Positions 35,802 through 45,100 of a stretch of DNA of 47,826 nucleotides are shown here, in pieces. Below the pieces are notes generated by a model that did no database searches, had not been told where the DNA came from, and was given only the letters and a program-made list of their open reading frames with translations. Within the stretch, counting starts at the first letter, position 1; the number at the start of each line of letters is the position of its first letter. The stretch lies in assembly GCA_949292185.1 (NCBI GenBank), contig CASEYP010000030.1, forward strand, positions 1-47,826, written 5' to 3'. A program made the translations under genes and the position numbers. The stretch is from an uncultured bacterium (GTDB lineage: Bacteria; Cyanobacteriota; Vampirovibrionia; Gastranaerophilales; Gastranaerophilaceae).

Positions 35802-35833
35802 GTATAATAAATATGTAGAAGATAAGAGGAATT

Positions 35834-37117
35834 ATGAGCAGGTTTATTGGAATTTTAGGGATTGTTTTTATATTTGGACTTTGTTATTTGATGTCAAATA
35901 ACAGGAAGGCCATAAATTATAAAACTGTAGTTACTGGTTTTTTACTTCAGGTATTTTTTGCAGTATTTATTTTTAAAGTCCCAATAGGTCAAAAAGTCTT
36001 CATGGCGATTGGTTTATTTATCCAAAAATTGTTAGTCTTTGCAAAACAGGGTGGCGAATTCGTATTTGGCGGATTAATGAGTGGAAAATTTGCGGATGCT
36101 TTTTTAGGCGGTGGTTCAATTTTTGCACTTCAATTAATTTGTTCAATGGTATTTATGATGATACTTGTGAATATGCTGTACCATTATGGTATTATGCAGC
36201 GTGTTGTTGCGATTTTAGGCAAGGGCATGAACAAAATTATGGACGTAAGTGGCGCGGAAGCTTTATCAAATGTAGCTAGTGCATTTGTCGGTCAAATTGT
36301 TGCTCAAATAATGATAAAGCCTTATCTTGAAAAATTGACAAGATCTGAATTGTTAGCATCTATGGCAGGTAGTTTGGCATGTATTTCAGGAGCAACAATG
36401 CCTATTTATATAGGTATGGGAATTCCTGCTGTATATTTATTGGCTTCATCTGTCATGGCTGCACCTGGCGCTTTGGTTATATCAAAGATTATTTATCCTG
36501 AAGTCGGAGAACCGGAAACAAGTAAGGATTTTAAAATTTCTGTTAGCAAACGTCATAGAACACATGCTAATGTCTTTGATGCAATATCTGCCGGAGCTTC
36601 TGAAGGTATGAAGGTTGCGATTAATGTTATTGCAATGATTTTAGCTCTTGTAGCTTTGGTTGCAATGATTGATTGGATTTTGGCAGGTGTTGGCACATTA
36701 ATTGTTAAATTCTTACATTTTAATTTAACATCTATCGGCCTGGATTTAACACATTTATCTTTGAACATGATTTTAGGTAAAATATTTGCTATATTTGCAA
36801 TATTAATGGGTGTTCCATTAAAAGAAGCAACGACAGTAGGTGGTTTGATGGGTACAAAACTGGTTTTGAATGAAATGGTTGCGTATTTGGATTTGACATC
36901 TCCTACTATGCATTTATCTGCAAAGTCTTTTCTTATTGCAAGTTTTGCACTTTGTAGTTTTGGTAATTTCGGTTCTATTGCAATATTACTTGGTGGTATT
37001 GGAGAAATGGCACCAAATCAGAGAAAAAACTTGGCAAGGCTTGGTGTTAGAGCTTTGATTTGCGGAACTTTGACATGTTATATGTCAGCCGCAATAGTCG
37101 GGATTTTATTTAATTAG
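35834..37117 (+). CDS. Concentrative nucleoside transporter (NupC/CNT family)
   Basis: The 427-residue product has about ten membrane segments and the CNT layout: early helices, QQ-type reentrant region at FVFGGLMSG, an LSNVASAFVGQ segment, an ACISGATMPIYIGMG helix, and the C-terminal LCSFGNFGSIAILLGGIG, where CNT proteins bind nucleoside and cation. Role: Na+- or H+-coupled nucleoside uptake across the inner membrane. AGAGGA precedes the ATG. Confidence 0.9.
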   Translation: MSRFIGILGIVFIFGLCYLMSNNRKAINYKTVVTGFLLQVFFAVFIFKVPIGQKVFMAIGLFIQKLLVFAKQGGEFVFGGLMSGKFADAFLGGGSIFALQLICSMVFMMILVNMLYHYGIMQRVVAILGKGMNKIMDVSGAEALSNVASAFVGQIVAQIMIKPYLEKLTRSELLASMAGSLACISGATMPIYIGMGIPAVYLLASSVMAAPGALVISKIIYPEVGEPETSKDFKISVSKRHRTHANVFDAISAGASEGMKVAINVIAMILALVALVAMIDWILAGVGTLIVKFLHFNLTSIGLDLTHLSLNMILGKIFAIFAILMGVPLKEATTVGGLMGTKLVLNEMVAYLDLTSPTMHLSAKSFLIASFALCSFGNFGSIAILLGGIGEMAPNQRKNLARLGVRALICGTLTCYMSAAIVGILFN

Positions 37118-37150
37118 TTAAAATCTTTCAGTTTAACATATTTAACAATT

Positions 37151-37178
37151 TTTACAATTTACATTTTTAGGTTATAAT
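37151..37178 (+). promoter_or_regulatory. Promoter of ribF, predicting a leaderless mRNA
   Basis: TTTACA and TATAAT are 16 bp apart; the -10 box ends 6 bp before the ATG at 37185, so transcription should begin at or next to the start codon. No ribosome site is present. Confidence 0.55.
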
Positions 37179-37184
37179 CATACT

Positions 37185-38084
37185 ATGGAGATTATCAGAG
37201 AAGTTAGACAAATTCCAAATTTATCATTAGCATTAGGCTTTTTCGATGGCGTACATATAGGGCATCAGGCTGTCATTTCTTGTGCTGTCGAGTTTGCTAG
37301 AGAAGTTAATTGTAAATCTGCTGTTGTTACTTTTCAAGAACATCCATATTGTTTCTTTAAAGGTGAGTCTCCAAAGTATATTTTGACTTTAGAAGATAAA
37401 TATAAGTATATTGAGGAGTTAGGCGTTGATTATGTTTTTGAATTAGACTTTTCAAAAGTATGTCATATGACTCCACAACAGTATTTGGAAGAAGTTTTGG
37501 TAAAATATTTTTATCCAAAAGCTATTTCTACAGGTTTTAATCACAGATTTGGTGTTGATAAGTCTGGAGATGTTAAATTCTTGTCAGATAATCAGGATAA
37601 ATTTGATTATTTATATTTTGCAACTCCACCTCAATCAATATTTGGCGATGTAATTAGTAGTACTGCTATTCGTCAATTTATCAAAAGTGGTGTTGTCGAT
37701 ATGGCAACTTCCATGCTTGGTAGAAAGTTCTCAGTTTGTGGAACTGTTATTAAGGGGCAAGAGTTGGGTAGAACAATTGGTTATCCTACTGCAAATATAA
37801 TTTACCCTCTTGATATAATTGAACCTCCATATGGTGTTTATGATACAGAGGTTGAATTGGAAGACGGTTCTTTACATAGAGCTTTGGTAAACTTCGGGGT
37901 GTCTCCGACTGTTTCCAATGATGGTATTTGTACTCTTGAAGCATATTTATTGAATTTTAATGGTGATTTATATGATAAAGAGATTAGAATTCATTTCTCA
38001 AGAATGTTGCGTCCTGAAATTAAGTTCGATAATTTAGATGCTTTGAAAACTCAAATTGATTTGGATGTACAATCTTTGTATTAG
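37185..38084 (+). CDS. ribF: Bifunctional riboflavin kinase / FAD synthetase
   Basis: The 299-residue product has an N-terminal nucleotidyltransferase domain with LGFFDGVHIGHQ (18-28) and ISSTAIRQFI, and a C-terminal riboflavin-kinase domain with GRTIGYPTANI, GVYDTEVEL, VNFGVSPTV and LLNFNGDLY. Role: converts riboflavin to FMN and then FAD. Confidence 0.95.
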   Translation: MEIIREVRQIPNLSLALGFFDGVHIGHQAVISCAVEFAREVNCKSAVVTFQEHPYCFFKGESPKYILTLEDKYKYIEELGVDYVFELDFSKVCHMTPQQYLEEVLVKYFYPKAISTGFNHRFGVDKSGDVKFLSDNQDKFDYLYFATPPQSIFGDVISSTAIRQFIKSGVVDMATSMLGRKFSVCGTVIKGQELGRTIGYPTANIIYPLDIIEPPYGVYDTEVELEDGSLHRALVNFGVSPTVSNDGICTLEAYLLNFNGDLYDKEIRIHFSRMLRPEIKFDNLDALKTQIDLDVQSLY

Positions 38085-38110
38085 TTTCTGTAATAAATTT
38101 ATATATTATA

Positions 38111-38146
38111 AAAAAAGAGTAAATGATTATTCATTTACTCTTTTTC
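38111..38146. terminator. Bidirectional intrinsic terminator
   Basis: AAAAAAGAGTAAATGA / TCATTTACTCTTTTT between the convergent ribF and fabI genes. Confidence 0.88.
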
Positions 38147-38164
38147 TTGTTATAGTCAATAAAA

Positions 38165-38974
38165 TTAAAGTTCTGTATTATTAGCTATAATATCCATTTC
38201 TTCAGCTGAAGCGTAAGCTGAGTGGCAACCGCAATCAACGTAGATAACTTCACCTGTAGTTCCTGTAGATAAATCAGAAGCTAAGTACAAACCAGCTTTA
38301 CCAACATCTTCAAGAGCAACGTTACGTTTTAATGGAGCTCTAAGAACAGCTGCTTTAAGCATTTTTGAAAAACCATTAATGCCCATAGAAGCAAGAGTTT
38401 TAACAGGTCCTGCAGATAAGCAGTTAACTCTGATACCTTTCTTGCCAAGGTCAACAGCCAAAAATCTCATTGAAGATTCTAAAGCAGCTTTTGCAACGCC
38501 CATTACATTGTAGCTTGGAACAGAAAGAATTGAACCAAGGTATGTAAGAGCGAAAATAGAACCACCTTCATTCATAACAGGTTCAGCATTACGGCAAATA
38601 GTAACAAGAGAATAAGCACTTACGCCTAATGCAGTATTCCAACCTTGAGCAGAAGTGTCAACAAATCTACCCATTAAGTCTTCTTTTTGAGCAAATGCAA
38701 CAGCGTGAACAACAAAGTCTAATTTACCATAAACTTTTTCGCATTCTTCAAAAACAGCTTTAACTTCTTCTTCTTTAGTAACATCACAACTCATGATAAT
38801 TTTAGCGCCCATACTTTCAGCGATTGGACGAACTCTTTTTTCCATAGGTTCTCCAGCATAAGTGAAAGCTATTTCAGCACCAGCATCATGTAATTGTTTT
38901 GCAATACCATAAGCAATCCCGTGAGTGTTAGATACTCCAAAGATTACCCCTTTTTTGCCTTTCATTAAATCCAT
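38165..38974 (-). CDS. fabI: Enoyl-[acyl-carrier-protein] reductase (NADH), FabI
   Basis: The 269-residue SDR-fold protein has the FabI-specific nucleotide site GVSNTHGIAYGIAK (13-26) and the catalytic pair Y145 (LTYLG) and Y155-x6-K162 (YNVMGVAK). It also has SCDVTKEEEV for the adenine pocket and LSAGPVKTLA and NCLSAG as in FabI. Role: the last reduction in each fatty-acid elongation cycle. GGGAG precedes the ATG. The gene is monocistronic and convergent with ribF. Confidence 0.95.
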   Translation of the reverse strand: MDLMKGKKGVIFGVSNTHGIAYGIAKQLHDAGAEIAFTYAGEPMEKRVRPIAESMGAKIIMSCDVTKEEEVKAVFEECEKVYGKLDFVVHAVAFAQKEDLMGRFVDTSAQGWNTALGVSAYSLVTICRNAEPVMNEGGSIFALTYLGSILSVPSYNVMGVAKAALESSMRFLAVDLGKKGIRVNCLSAGPVKTLASMGINGFSKMLKAAVLRAPLKRNVALEDVGKAGLYLASDLSTGTTGEVIYVDCGCHSAYASAEEMDIIANNTEL

Positions 38975-39153
38975 ATTATGTTCTCCCTATCTTCATAGAT
39001 AATCTACCCGATAATTTTATCAAAAATAAAAATTTAAATCAAATTGCCTAATTTTTCTAATGTAAACAATTGTAAACAAATGAAGAAGTCCTGAAATTAG
39101 CGTATTTTGAAAGTTTTTATATATATAAGAGAGTATAATGGAGAGCTTTAAAA

Positions 39154-41235
39154 GTGAGCGTTAATAATGTAAATCAAAATATTGATATACAAAAGCTTCT
39201 GAAGACAATGAAGTCAGGTCAGATCAATAAAGCTGGCTTATCTTCAAAAGTTCCTGCTCATATGACTATGAATGGGTCAATATTTAACGCTCCTGGTAAC
39301 AGCTCAACAATTAATGCTTATAGATCTGCAAATAATGTATCAGGTCAACAAACAACTTCAAGAGCTGCAACTACAAATAATGTTTTAAAAGCAAATACAG
39401 CAAAATCAATTTCAAATGTATCAAATACAAGTTCAGCATCTGAAACTTCAAAAACTTCTGAAACTAAAGGTAATGAAGATAAATCTTGGAAAGATATTTT
39501 AGATGATGTTGATTTTAGTCGCTATGATTTTGATAATTTAACTTCAGTTCCTGAAGGTGAATTAAAAGATTTAAAAGAATCATTAAGTGATTTAAAAGAT
39601 TCTGATGTTCCTAGATTTTTAGAAAAATCAATTAATGTTGATAGTAAATTAAGCAGAGTAAATTCTGAATTACAAAAAAGAGCATCAAATGTTGCTGGTG
39701 GAGATCAAACAAAGGAAAAGAACTCAGCACAAGCAGAAGAATTTAGTGCATCAAAAGGCGAACAATCAAAGGCTGATGCCCAGTCAAGTGGGAACGAAGC
39801 TAAAGTTGCTACAGCACAAACAGAACAGGGTACAGCAGAAATGAATAAATCAGCTTCTGATATGAAGTCTTTAGATTCTAAAATGAAAAAAGATGAAAAG
39901 ACTTTTCAGAAGAAGATGAAAGCTGAGCAAAAAGCAATTGATAAAGCTCAAAAACAAATGAAAAAAGAATCTGAAAAGATGGAGCAGTTAGCAACAGAAA
40001 TTGATACAATCAATACTCAAATAGAACAACAATCAACAATTCTATCATCAGATTCAATCTCTGCAGAGGAAAGATCTTCTGCTCAAGATAGTATAAGAAC
40101 TAAAACAGCAGTATTACAAGCAAATCAATCACAACTTGGTGCAAGTCAAGTAAAATTAAAACAAGTTCAAGTAACAACAAATAAAAGAGTAAGAACATTA
40201 ACAAAAACAGCAAAGGCTTATAAAAAAACATCTACAACCAATCAAAAAGAAGTTCAAGAAAATGAAAAAGCATCAGATAAAGTATTAAATATTGCAAACA
40301 AAACAGATGAAATAGCCGGATATACAGTAATGGCAGGTCAAGCAACAAAGTATGTTGGTATGGGTATGGTTGCTTTAGGACAGGCTTGTCCAGTGTATTT
40401 TGGTTCCTTAATAGTTCCTGGCGGTGTTGTTCAGAAAGTTGGAACAACAGTTGAGACAATAGGTAATTATGGTAAATTAGCTGCAAGTGTTACAAAAACA
40501 GCTGTTTATGCGGCGCAAGGTAATATCGCAGGAGCATTAACATCAGCTGGAGCAGCTGTAATGTCAGGTTGTTCAGCAGTTAAAGGTACTAAAGAAATTT
40601 CTGGAGGATTTAAAAACATAAATGATCAAGTATCAAAAGCCTCAGAAAAAGCTGCTGAAAAATTACAATCAAAAGGTGCTGAAGGAGCTGTAAAAGGTGT
40701 AGATCAAGCAGCTAAAGGTGCTGAAGGTGTAGCAAATCAAACTGGTGAACAAGCTACTCAAGCAACTGGTCAAGCAACCGGTCAAGCAACCGGTCAAGCA
40801 ACTGGTGGCGTAGCTGAAACTACAGATAAAGCAACAGCTCAAGCAACTGAAAAAGCTGCAAATGCAACTAATAAAGCAAATCAAGCAACAGAAAAAGCCG
40901 CAAATGCAACTAATAAAGCAGGTGATGCATCAGCTAAAGCTGCAGATGCTACTCAAAATGCAAGTGGTTCAACTGGTAATGCTAAATATGATAAAGCTAT
41001 TAAAAAATTTAATAAACAGGCTGAAGCTTATGCTAAAAAAGGAACCGGAGCATTGTCAGCAACAGAAAAAGAAGCTGCTAAGAAGTTTACTGATAAGATT
41101 GCAAAAGGTATGGAATTTGGAGCATTCTTACAATCAGCAGGTTCTCAATTAGGTTCAACTACTAGCACTAGAGTTTCAACTGGTGAAACTAAAACTTATC
41201 ATTCAGTATATATTCAACGTAGAAAAATGCGTTAA
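39154..41235 (+). CDS. Large unknown protein: disordered head, coiled coils, glycine-rich hydrophobic core, Ala-rich repeat tail
   Basis: The 693-residue product has a GTG start preceded by GGAGAG. Layout: Ser/Asn-rich disordered head (1-108), acidic helical part (109-180), Lys/Gln coiled coils (about 235-295 and 310-380), an uncharged Gly/Ala-rich stretch (388-475, for example MGMVALGQACPVYFGSLIVPGG) long enough for two or three membrane helices, then low-complexity repeats (ATGQ x4; EKAANATNKA x2) and a helical end. There is no Sec signal. The coiled-coil/hydrophobic/coiled-coil plan resembles bacterial pore-forming or translocator proteins in outline only; I see no sequence match. The repeats suggest LEA- or apolipoprotein-like amphipathic helices. 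Function unknown. Confidence 0.75.
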   Translation: MSVNNVNQNIDIQKLLKTMKSGQINKAGLSSKVPAHMTMNGSIFNAPGNSSTINAYRSANNVSGQQTTSRAATTNNVLKANTAKSISNVSNTSSASETSKTSETKGNEDKSWKDILDDVDFSRYDFDNLTSVPEGELKDLKESLSDLKDSDVPRFLEKSINVDSKLSRVNSELQKRASNVAGGDQTKEKNSAQAEEFSASKGEQSKADAQSSGNEAKVATAQTEQGTAEMNKSASDMKSLDSKMKKDEKTFQKKMKAEQKAIDKAQKQMKKESEKMEQLATEIDTINTQIEQQSTILSSDSISAEERSSAQDSIRTKTAVLQANQSQLGASQVKLKQVQVTTNKRVRTLTKTAKAYKKTSTTNQKEVQENEKASDKVLNIANKTDEIAGYTVMAGQATKYVGMGMVALGQACPVYFGSLIVPGGVVQKVGTTVETIGNYGKLAASVTKTAVYAAQGNIAGALTSAGAAVMSGCSAVKGTKEISGGFKNINDQVSKASEKAAEKLQSKGAEGAVKGVDQAAKGAEGVANQTGEQATQATGQATGQATGQATGGVAETTDKATAQATEKAANATNKANQATEKAANATNKAGDASAKAADATQNASGSTGNAKYDKAIKKFNKQAEAYAKKGTGALSATEKEAAKKFTDKIAKGMEFGAFLQSAGSQLGSTTSTRVSTGETKTYHSVYIQRRKMR
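40759..40806 (+). repeat. Four tandem 12-nt repeats
   Basis: The unit CAAGCAACTGGT occurs four times in a row with only C/T changes at one position, encoding QATG repeats. Copy number could vary without a frameshift. Confidence 0.85.
40849..40920 (+). repeat. Two 30-nt repeats with 12-nt spacer
   Basis: A 30-nt unit encoding EKAANATNKA occurs at 40849-40878 and 40891-40920 with one difference. Confidence 0.8.
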
Positions 41236-41264
41236 TATATTAAATTCATAGTATAGACTAGAGA

Positions 41265-41293
41265 ATAGACAGTAAAATTATTTTACTGTCTAT
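41265..41293. terminator. Bidirectional intrinsic terminator
   Basis: ATAGACAGTAAAA / TTTTACTGTCTAT between the coiled-coil gene and the convergent PilZ-like gene. Confidence 0.85.
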
Positions 41294-41296
41294 TTA

Positions 41297-41956
41297 TTAT
41301 CGAAATCTTGTAATTAGTTTATTATTATCTGCTTCAAGTTCTATGCTTAAGTATAAGAGTTTATTCTCTTTTAATTTGTCTAACTTAATAAACTTTCCAC
41401 CGGCTCTTGTATTTGTTGCTGTAAGAACTTGAATATAAACAGGTATAGTTATTGATTTGTATTTAATTTTAAGCGGTAATATATCCCCTTTATGAAGTGT
41501 ATTATTATGAGATAATCCAACCCCACTTCTAGATAGGTCTAGAAGTTTAATATTGCGTTTTCCAAAGGGTTCTATTGATACAGGAACTTTCATATCTTTA
41601 TTATAGTATCTTATATACTCTCTTCTATCTAAAAGTTCATTGTAGACCGTTTTAGGCCCTTCTATTTGTATATTGTTTCCCTTTGGTATTATTGTATTTA
41701 ATGATGTTTGTTCAGTGTTGTTTAACTTATTATCATTATTAAATTCATTGTTCAAACTGCTTTCTACATTACTTGTATCCGTGTTTAAATCGTTTGTAGC
41801 AGCGTTTTGTTGATTGGGTATGTATTGTTGTTCAAAGTTCAAGTTTCCTTGCGGTATTGAGTCTTGAGCTTTGGCTATTAAGGTATTTTGTGTAATAACA
41901 CTGATTATAATAGTTAAAATAATAGTAATAGCTTTGTACGGTTCAATTGTTTTCAT
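41297..41956 (-). CDS. Exported protein with C-terminal PilZ-like domain
   Basis: The 219-residue product has an N-terminal hydrophobic segment (about 9-28, AITIILTIIISVITQ, ending LIAKAQ) that looks like a signal peptide or anchor. A disordered Asn-rich linker (31-105) follows, then a PilZ-like domain (111-205). The c-di-GMP-binding motifs are both present: R-x3-R (RREYIR, R112/R116) and D-x-S-x2-G (DLSRSG, D140/S142/G145), followed by the GDILPLKIKY and TRAGGKFI strands. If the signal is real the domain is outside the cytoplasm, where c-di-GMP is not expected. It is the smallest of three PilZ-like genes in a row. Confidence 0.8.
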   Translation of the reverse strand: MKTIEPYKAITIILTIIISVITQNTLIAKAQDSIPQGNLNFEQQYIPNQQNAATNDLNTDTSNVESSLNNEFNNDNKLNNTEQTSLNTIIPKGNNIQIEGPKTVYNELLDRREYIRYYNKDMKVPVSIEPFGKRNIKLLDLSRSGVGLSHNNTLHKGDILPLKIKYKSITIPVYIQVLTATNTRAGGKFIKLDKLKENKLLYLSIELEADNNKLITRFR

Positions 41957-42085
41957 TGAGCTGTAGTTTCCCCTATATAATCTCCTGTTCTTTTATTTTA
42001 TCTGCTAAAATTTTTTATTTAATTCTTTTTTTTATATTTTTAATAAATTTTAAAAATATATAATCTTTGTATAATGAAAACTAAA

Positions 42086-42120
42086 AAACAGCCCTACCAG
42101 AAATTAGTAGGACTGTTTTG
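42086..42120 (-). terminator. Intrinsic terminator of the TPS-PilZ gene
   Basis: On the minus strand AAACAGTCCTAC / GTAGGGCTGTTTT (one G-U pair) with a T-tract, 23 bp after the stop. Confidence 0.8.
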
Positions 42121-42143
42121 TTTATGTTATATGCTTATTTATA

Positions 42144-45100
42144 CTATTTATTAAATGAGATGTTAGTTGTATCTTCAAGTAATATATTCAAGTATAACAA
42201 TTTATTTGCTGTTGCTTGATCCAAGTTGACGAACATTGCTCCTGCTCTGTTTGTAGATGCTGATACAATTTTAACATCTGCATTGATATCTAAGTCTCCG
42301 TATGTTAAGTGTACCGGAAGTACATCGCCAACTTTTAAGCTATTTTCGTGGGTTACTGCGATACCACCTCTTGAGATATCTATTAAGCTATCAATACCAT
42401 TGTTAGATCTTTCCATCATAACAGGTTTGTTACTGTCAGCTACATTGAATCTCATATATTGACGTTTATCAATAGAGTCTATATCGTCTTCACTGATTTT
42501 TCTTTGAATGTATGTACTTCTGCCATCTTCATTTGGAAGATTTAATTCTTCATCATCATCAGTGTCGGTATCAGTATCAGTGTCTACATCTATATCAGTA
42601 TCAGTGTCTACATCAGTATCAGTATCAACATCTATATCAGTATCAACATCTACATCTGTATCAACGTCAGTATCAGTGTCAACATCTATGTCTGTGTCTA
42701 CATCAATATCAGTATCAACATCTATATCAGTGTCAACGTCAATATCAGTATCTGTATCACCTTGAGGTTCGTCAGGAAGTTCTAGTGGAGTATCACTTGC
42801 AATACCATCATCTGGGTCAACATATGAAGGTTTGCCATCAAAGATTCCATCTCCATCACCTTCAGGATAATAGTAGTTACGTTCATGTTCATCTCTGTCT
42901 ATGCCTGTAACATCATCCGGTCTTACTGCGTGGCCTGTAGGAATGTCTCCAGCACCTTCAACTTTATTAGTTGAATCATCAGCTACTTTTGAGAATCCAT
43001 CTTTATTGAAGTGTGCAGCTACACCGTTTGCATAGATATTATCTGCTGTGATGTCTAAGTTGCCGCCATCTAATTTTGCATTGGTTACTCTAACATTTGA
43101 GTCAGCCCAAGCATAGTAGCCATCAACCATTTCTCCGTTTGGTCTTACGTTTTTGTTAATATCTAATGCTTTGATATTAGCATTGTCTGGAGTAATGTTT
43201 TCATTTGGTCCATAGTAATCTACTGGCATGTTAGGTACTGTACCTAAGTAGTCAATATTTACATTTGCACCTCTGCCGATTATTGTAATATCTTTATCTG
43301 CAGTTGTTTCTTGTACGTGTAAGTCACCTGATGATTCGAAGTAGATGTTGCCTTCTTTAGAAATCAAATCTCTAACTTCAGTATTTGTATATTTATCATC
43401 AAGACCTTTCATATTGATGTCTTCGTTAGCTAATACATCTACATAATGTCCGTTTGAAGCATCTGTTTGGTTGAATGTTAATTTGTTTTCAGCATCACCA
43501 ATGTTACCGCTTGCGATAAGTGATATGCTCTTGCCTTCAACATTTGCATTAGCCGGATCTGTAGAAGCATTTACCATATTATATCTTGTATGTCCATCTG
43601 AACCATAGTCAACTGTAAGGATAACATTACCATCAGCTTTTACTTGGTTAATGTTCATATCAGAATCTATTGCTGCATAGTTGATAACTAAATCATCTGG
43701 TTTGTTAGCTTTTGAAGCTATTGCTGTTACTTTACCTTTAATGTTTGCGTTAACAGATTTAGTGAAATCTCTTGAGTTTGGTCCAATTCCATTGTCTGTA
43801 TGTTCAACACCAATGTTACCGTCTGTAACGTTCATATTTAAGTTGCCGGCAGCATTTAGTAATGTCTTTTCTACTCCGTAGTTTAGAATATTTCCATCAA
43901 CTACAACTATATTGATGTCATTACCTGCAGTTACATAGTTATCATTTTCGGTATTATCACCAATTACGACATCACCATTATTTGATTTAATTGCAACATC
44001 GTTATCAGCTCTAACTAAACCTTTAACTTTTATGCCACCTTGAGAGTCATTGTTTAATGTAACATTAGATTTACCGGTTACTCTAGCTGTAGAATCTATG
44101 TTAATGCCATTTGCTCCGGTGTTATGTACTGTTAAGTTGCCATCAGAACTTACATTGCCTGTAATATTTACTCCGTTGGCTCCTGTATTTGTCATATCAA
44201 GAGTTCCACCGTTTGTAATGTTACCTGAAACGTTAAGCCCATCAGCACCATGGTTTGTAATTGTTGTGTTATTTGTATTTGAAACATTTCCAACTACATT
44301 TAATGCTCCATTTTCATTTAGCATTGCTAATGTACCATTTTGGTTAGTTATTGTTCCATTTACATTGAAGTTTGTTCCTTCATTTGTAATTGTTGCATTA
44401 CCATTGTTGTTTATTGTTCCATTTACGTTTAGATCGCCTTGAGTGTTGTTAATTTCAGCAGTTCCGATGTTAGTAACATCACCATTGATGTTGAAACCGG
44501 CTTGTCCATTATTGGTTAATAATAGACCTTCAGCATCTATAACACCACTTTCATCAATAATAAATCCATTTGCACCATTGTTAGTCATTGTTAATTGACC
44601 ATCTCTGTTTGTAACGGTGCCTGATACATTCAATTGGTTACCATCATTAACCATTGTTGTATCACCTGTATTTGTAAAGTTTCCAGCGATGTTTAAATCT
44701 CCAGCTTTATTTATTACTTGTGATGTACCAGCGTTTGTAACTGTTCCATCTAAGTTAAATCCTGCATCGCCAGTATTTCTGAAGTCTAAACCTTGAGCAT
44801 CAATGCTTCCTGTTTCTGTAATGTTGAAACCTTGATCTCCAGCGTTGTTCATTGCTAAGTTACCATTTTTGTTAGTAACTTTACCTGAAACGTTAAGTTC
44901 AGAACCGTTATTTGTAATTTGAGTAGAACCTGTATTAGAGAAGCTACCTGCAATATTGAGTCTTCCTGCATCATTGGTTACAGTTGCTTGTCCTGCATTT
45001 GTTACTGAACCATTGATATTTAAACCTTCAGCTCCATTATTGTAATATGTACCTGCTCCGTTATTTTCTACTGTTCCATTTATATTGAATCCAGAACCGT

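Noticed and set aside
39154..41235. Type III secretion translocator
   Set aside because: Only the general coiled-coil/hydrophobic plan agrees; no secretion apparatus genes or sequence match are present.
42508..42910. Plus-strand open frames over the Asp-rich repeat (Ser-Val or His/Gln-rich products)
   Set aside because: They are the antisense reading of the hexanucleotide repeat within the exoprotein gene and have no ribosome sites.
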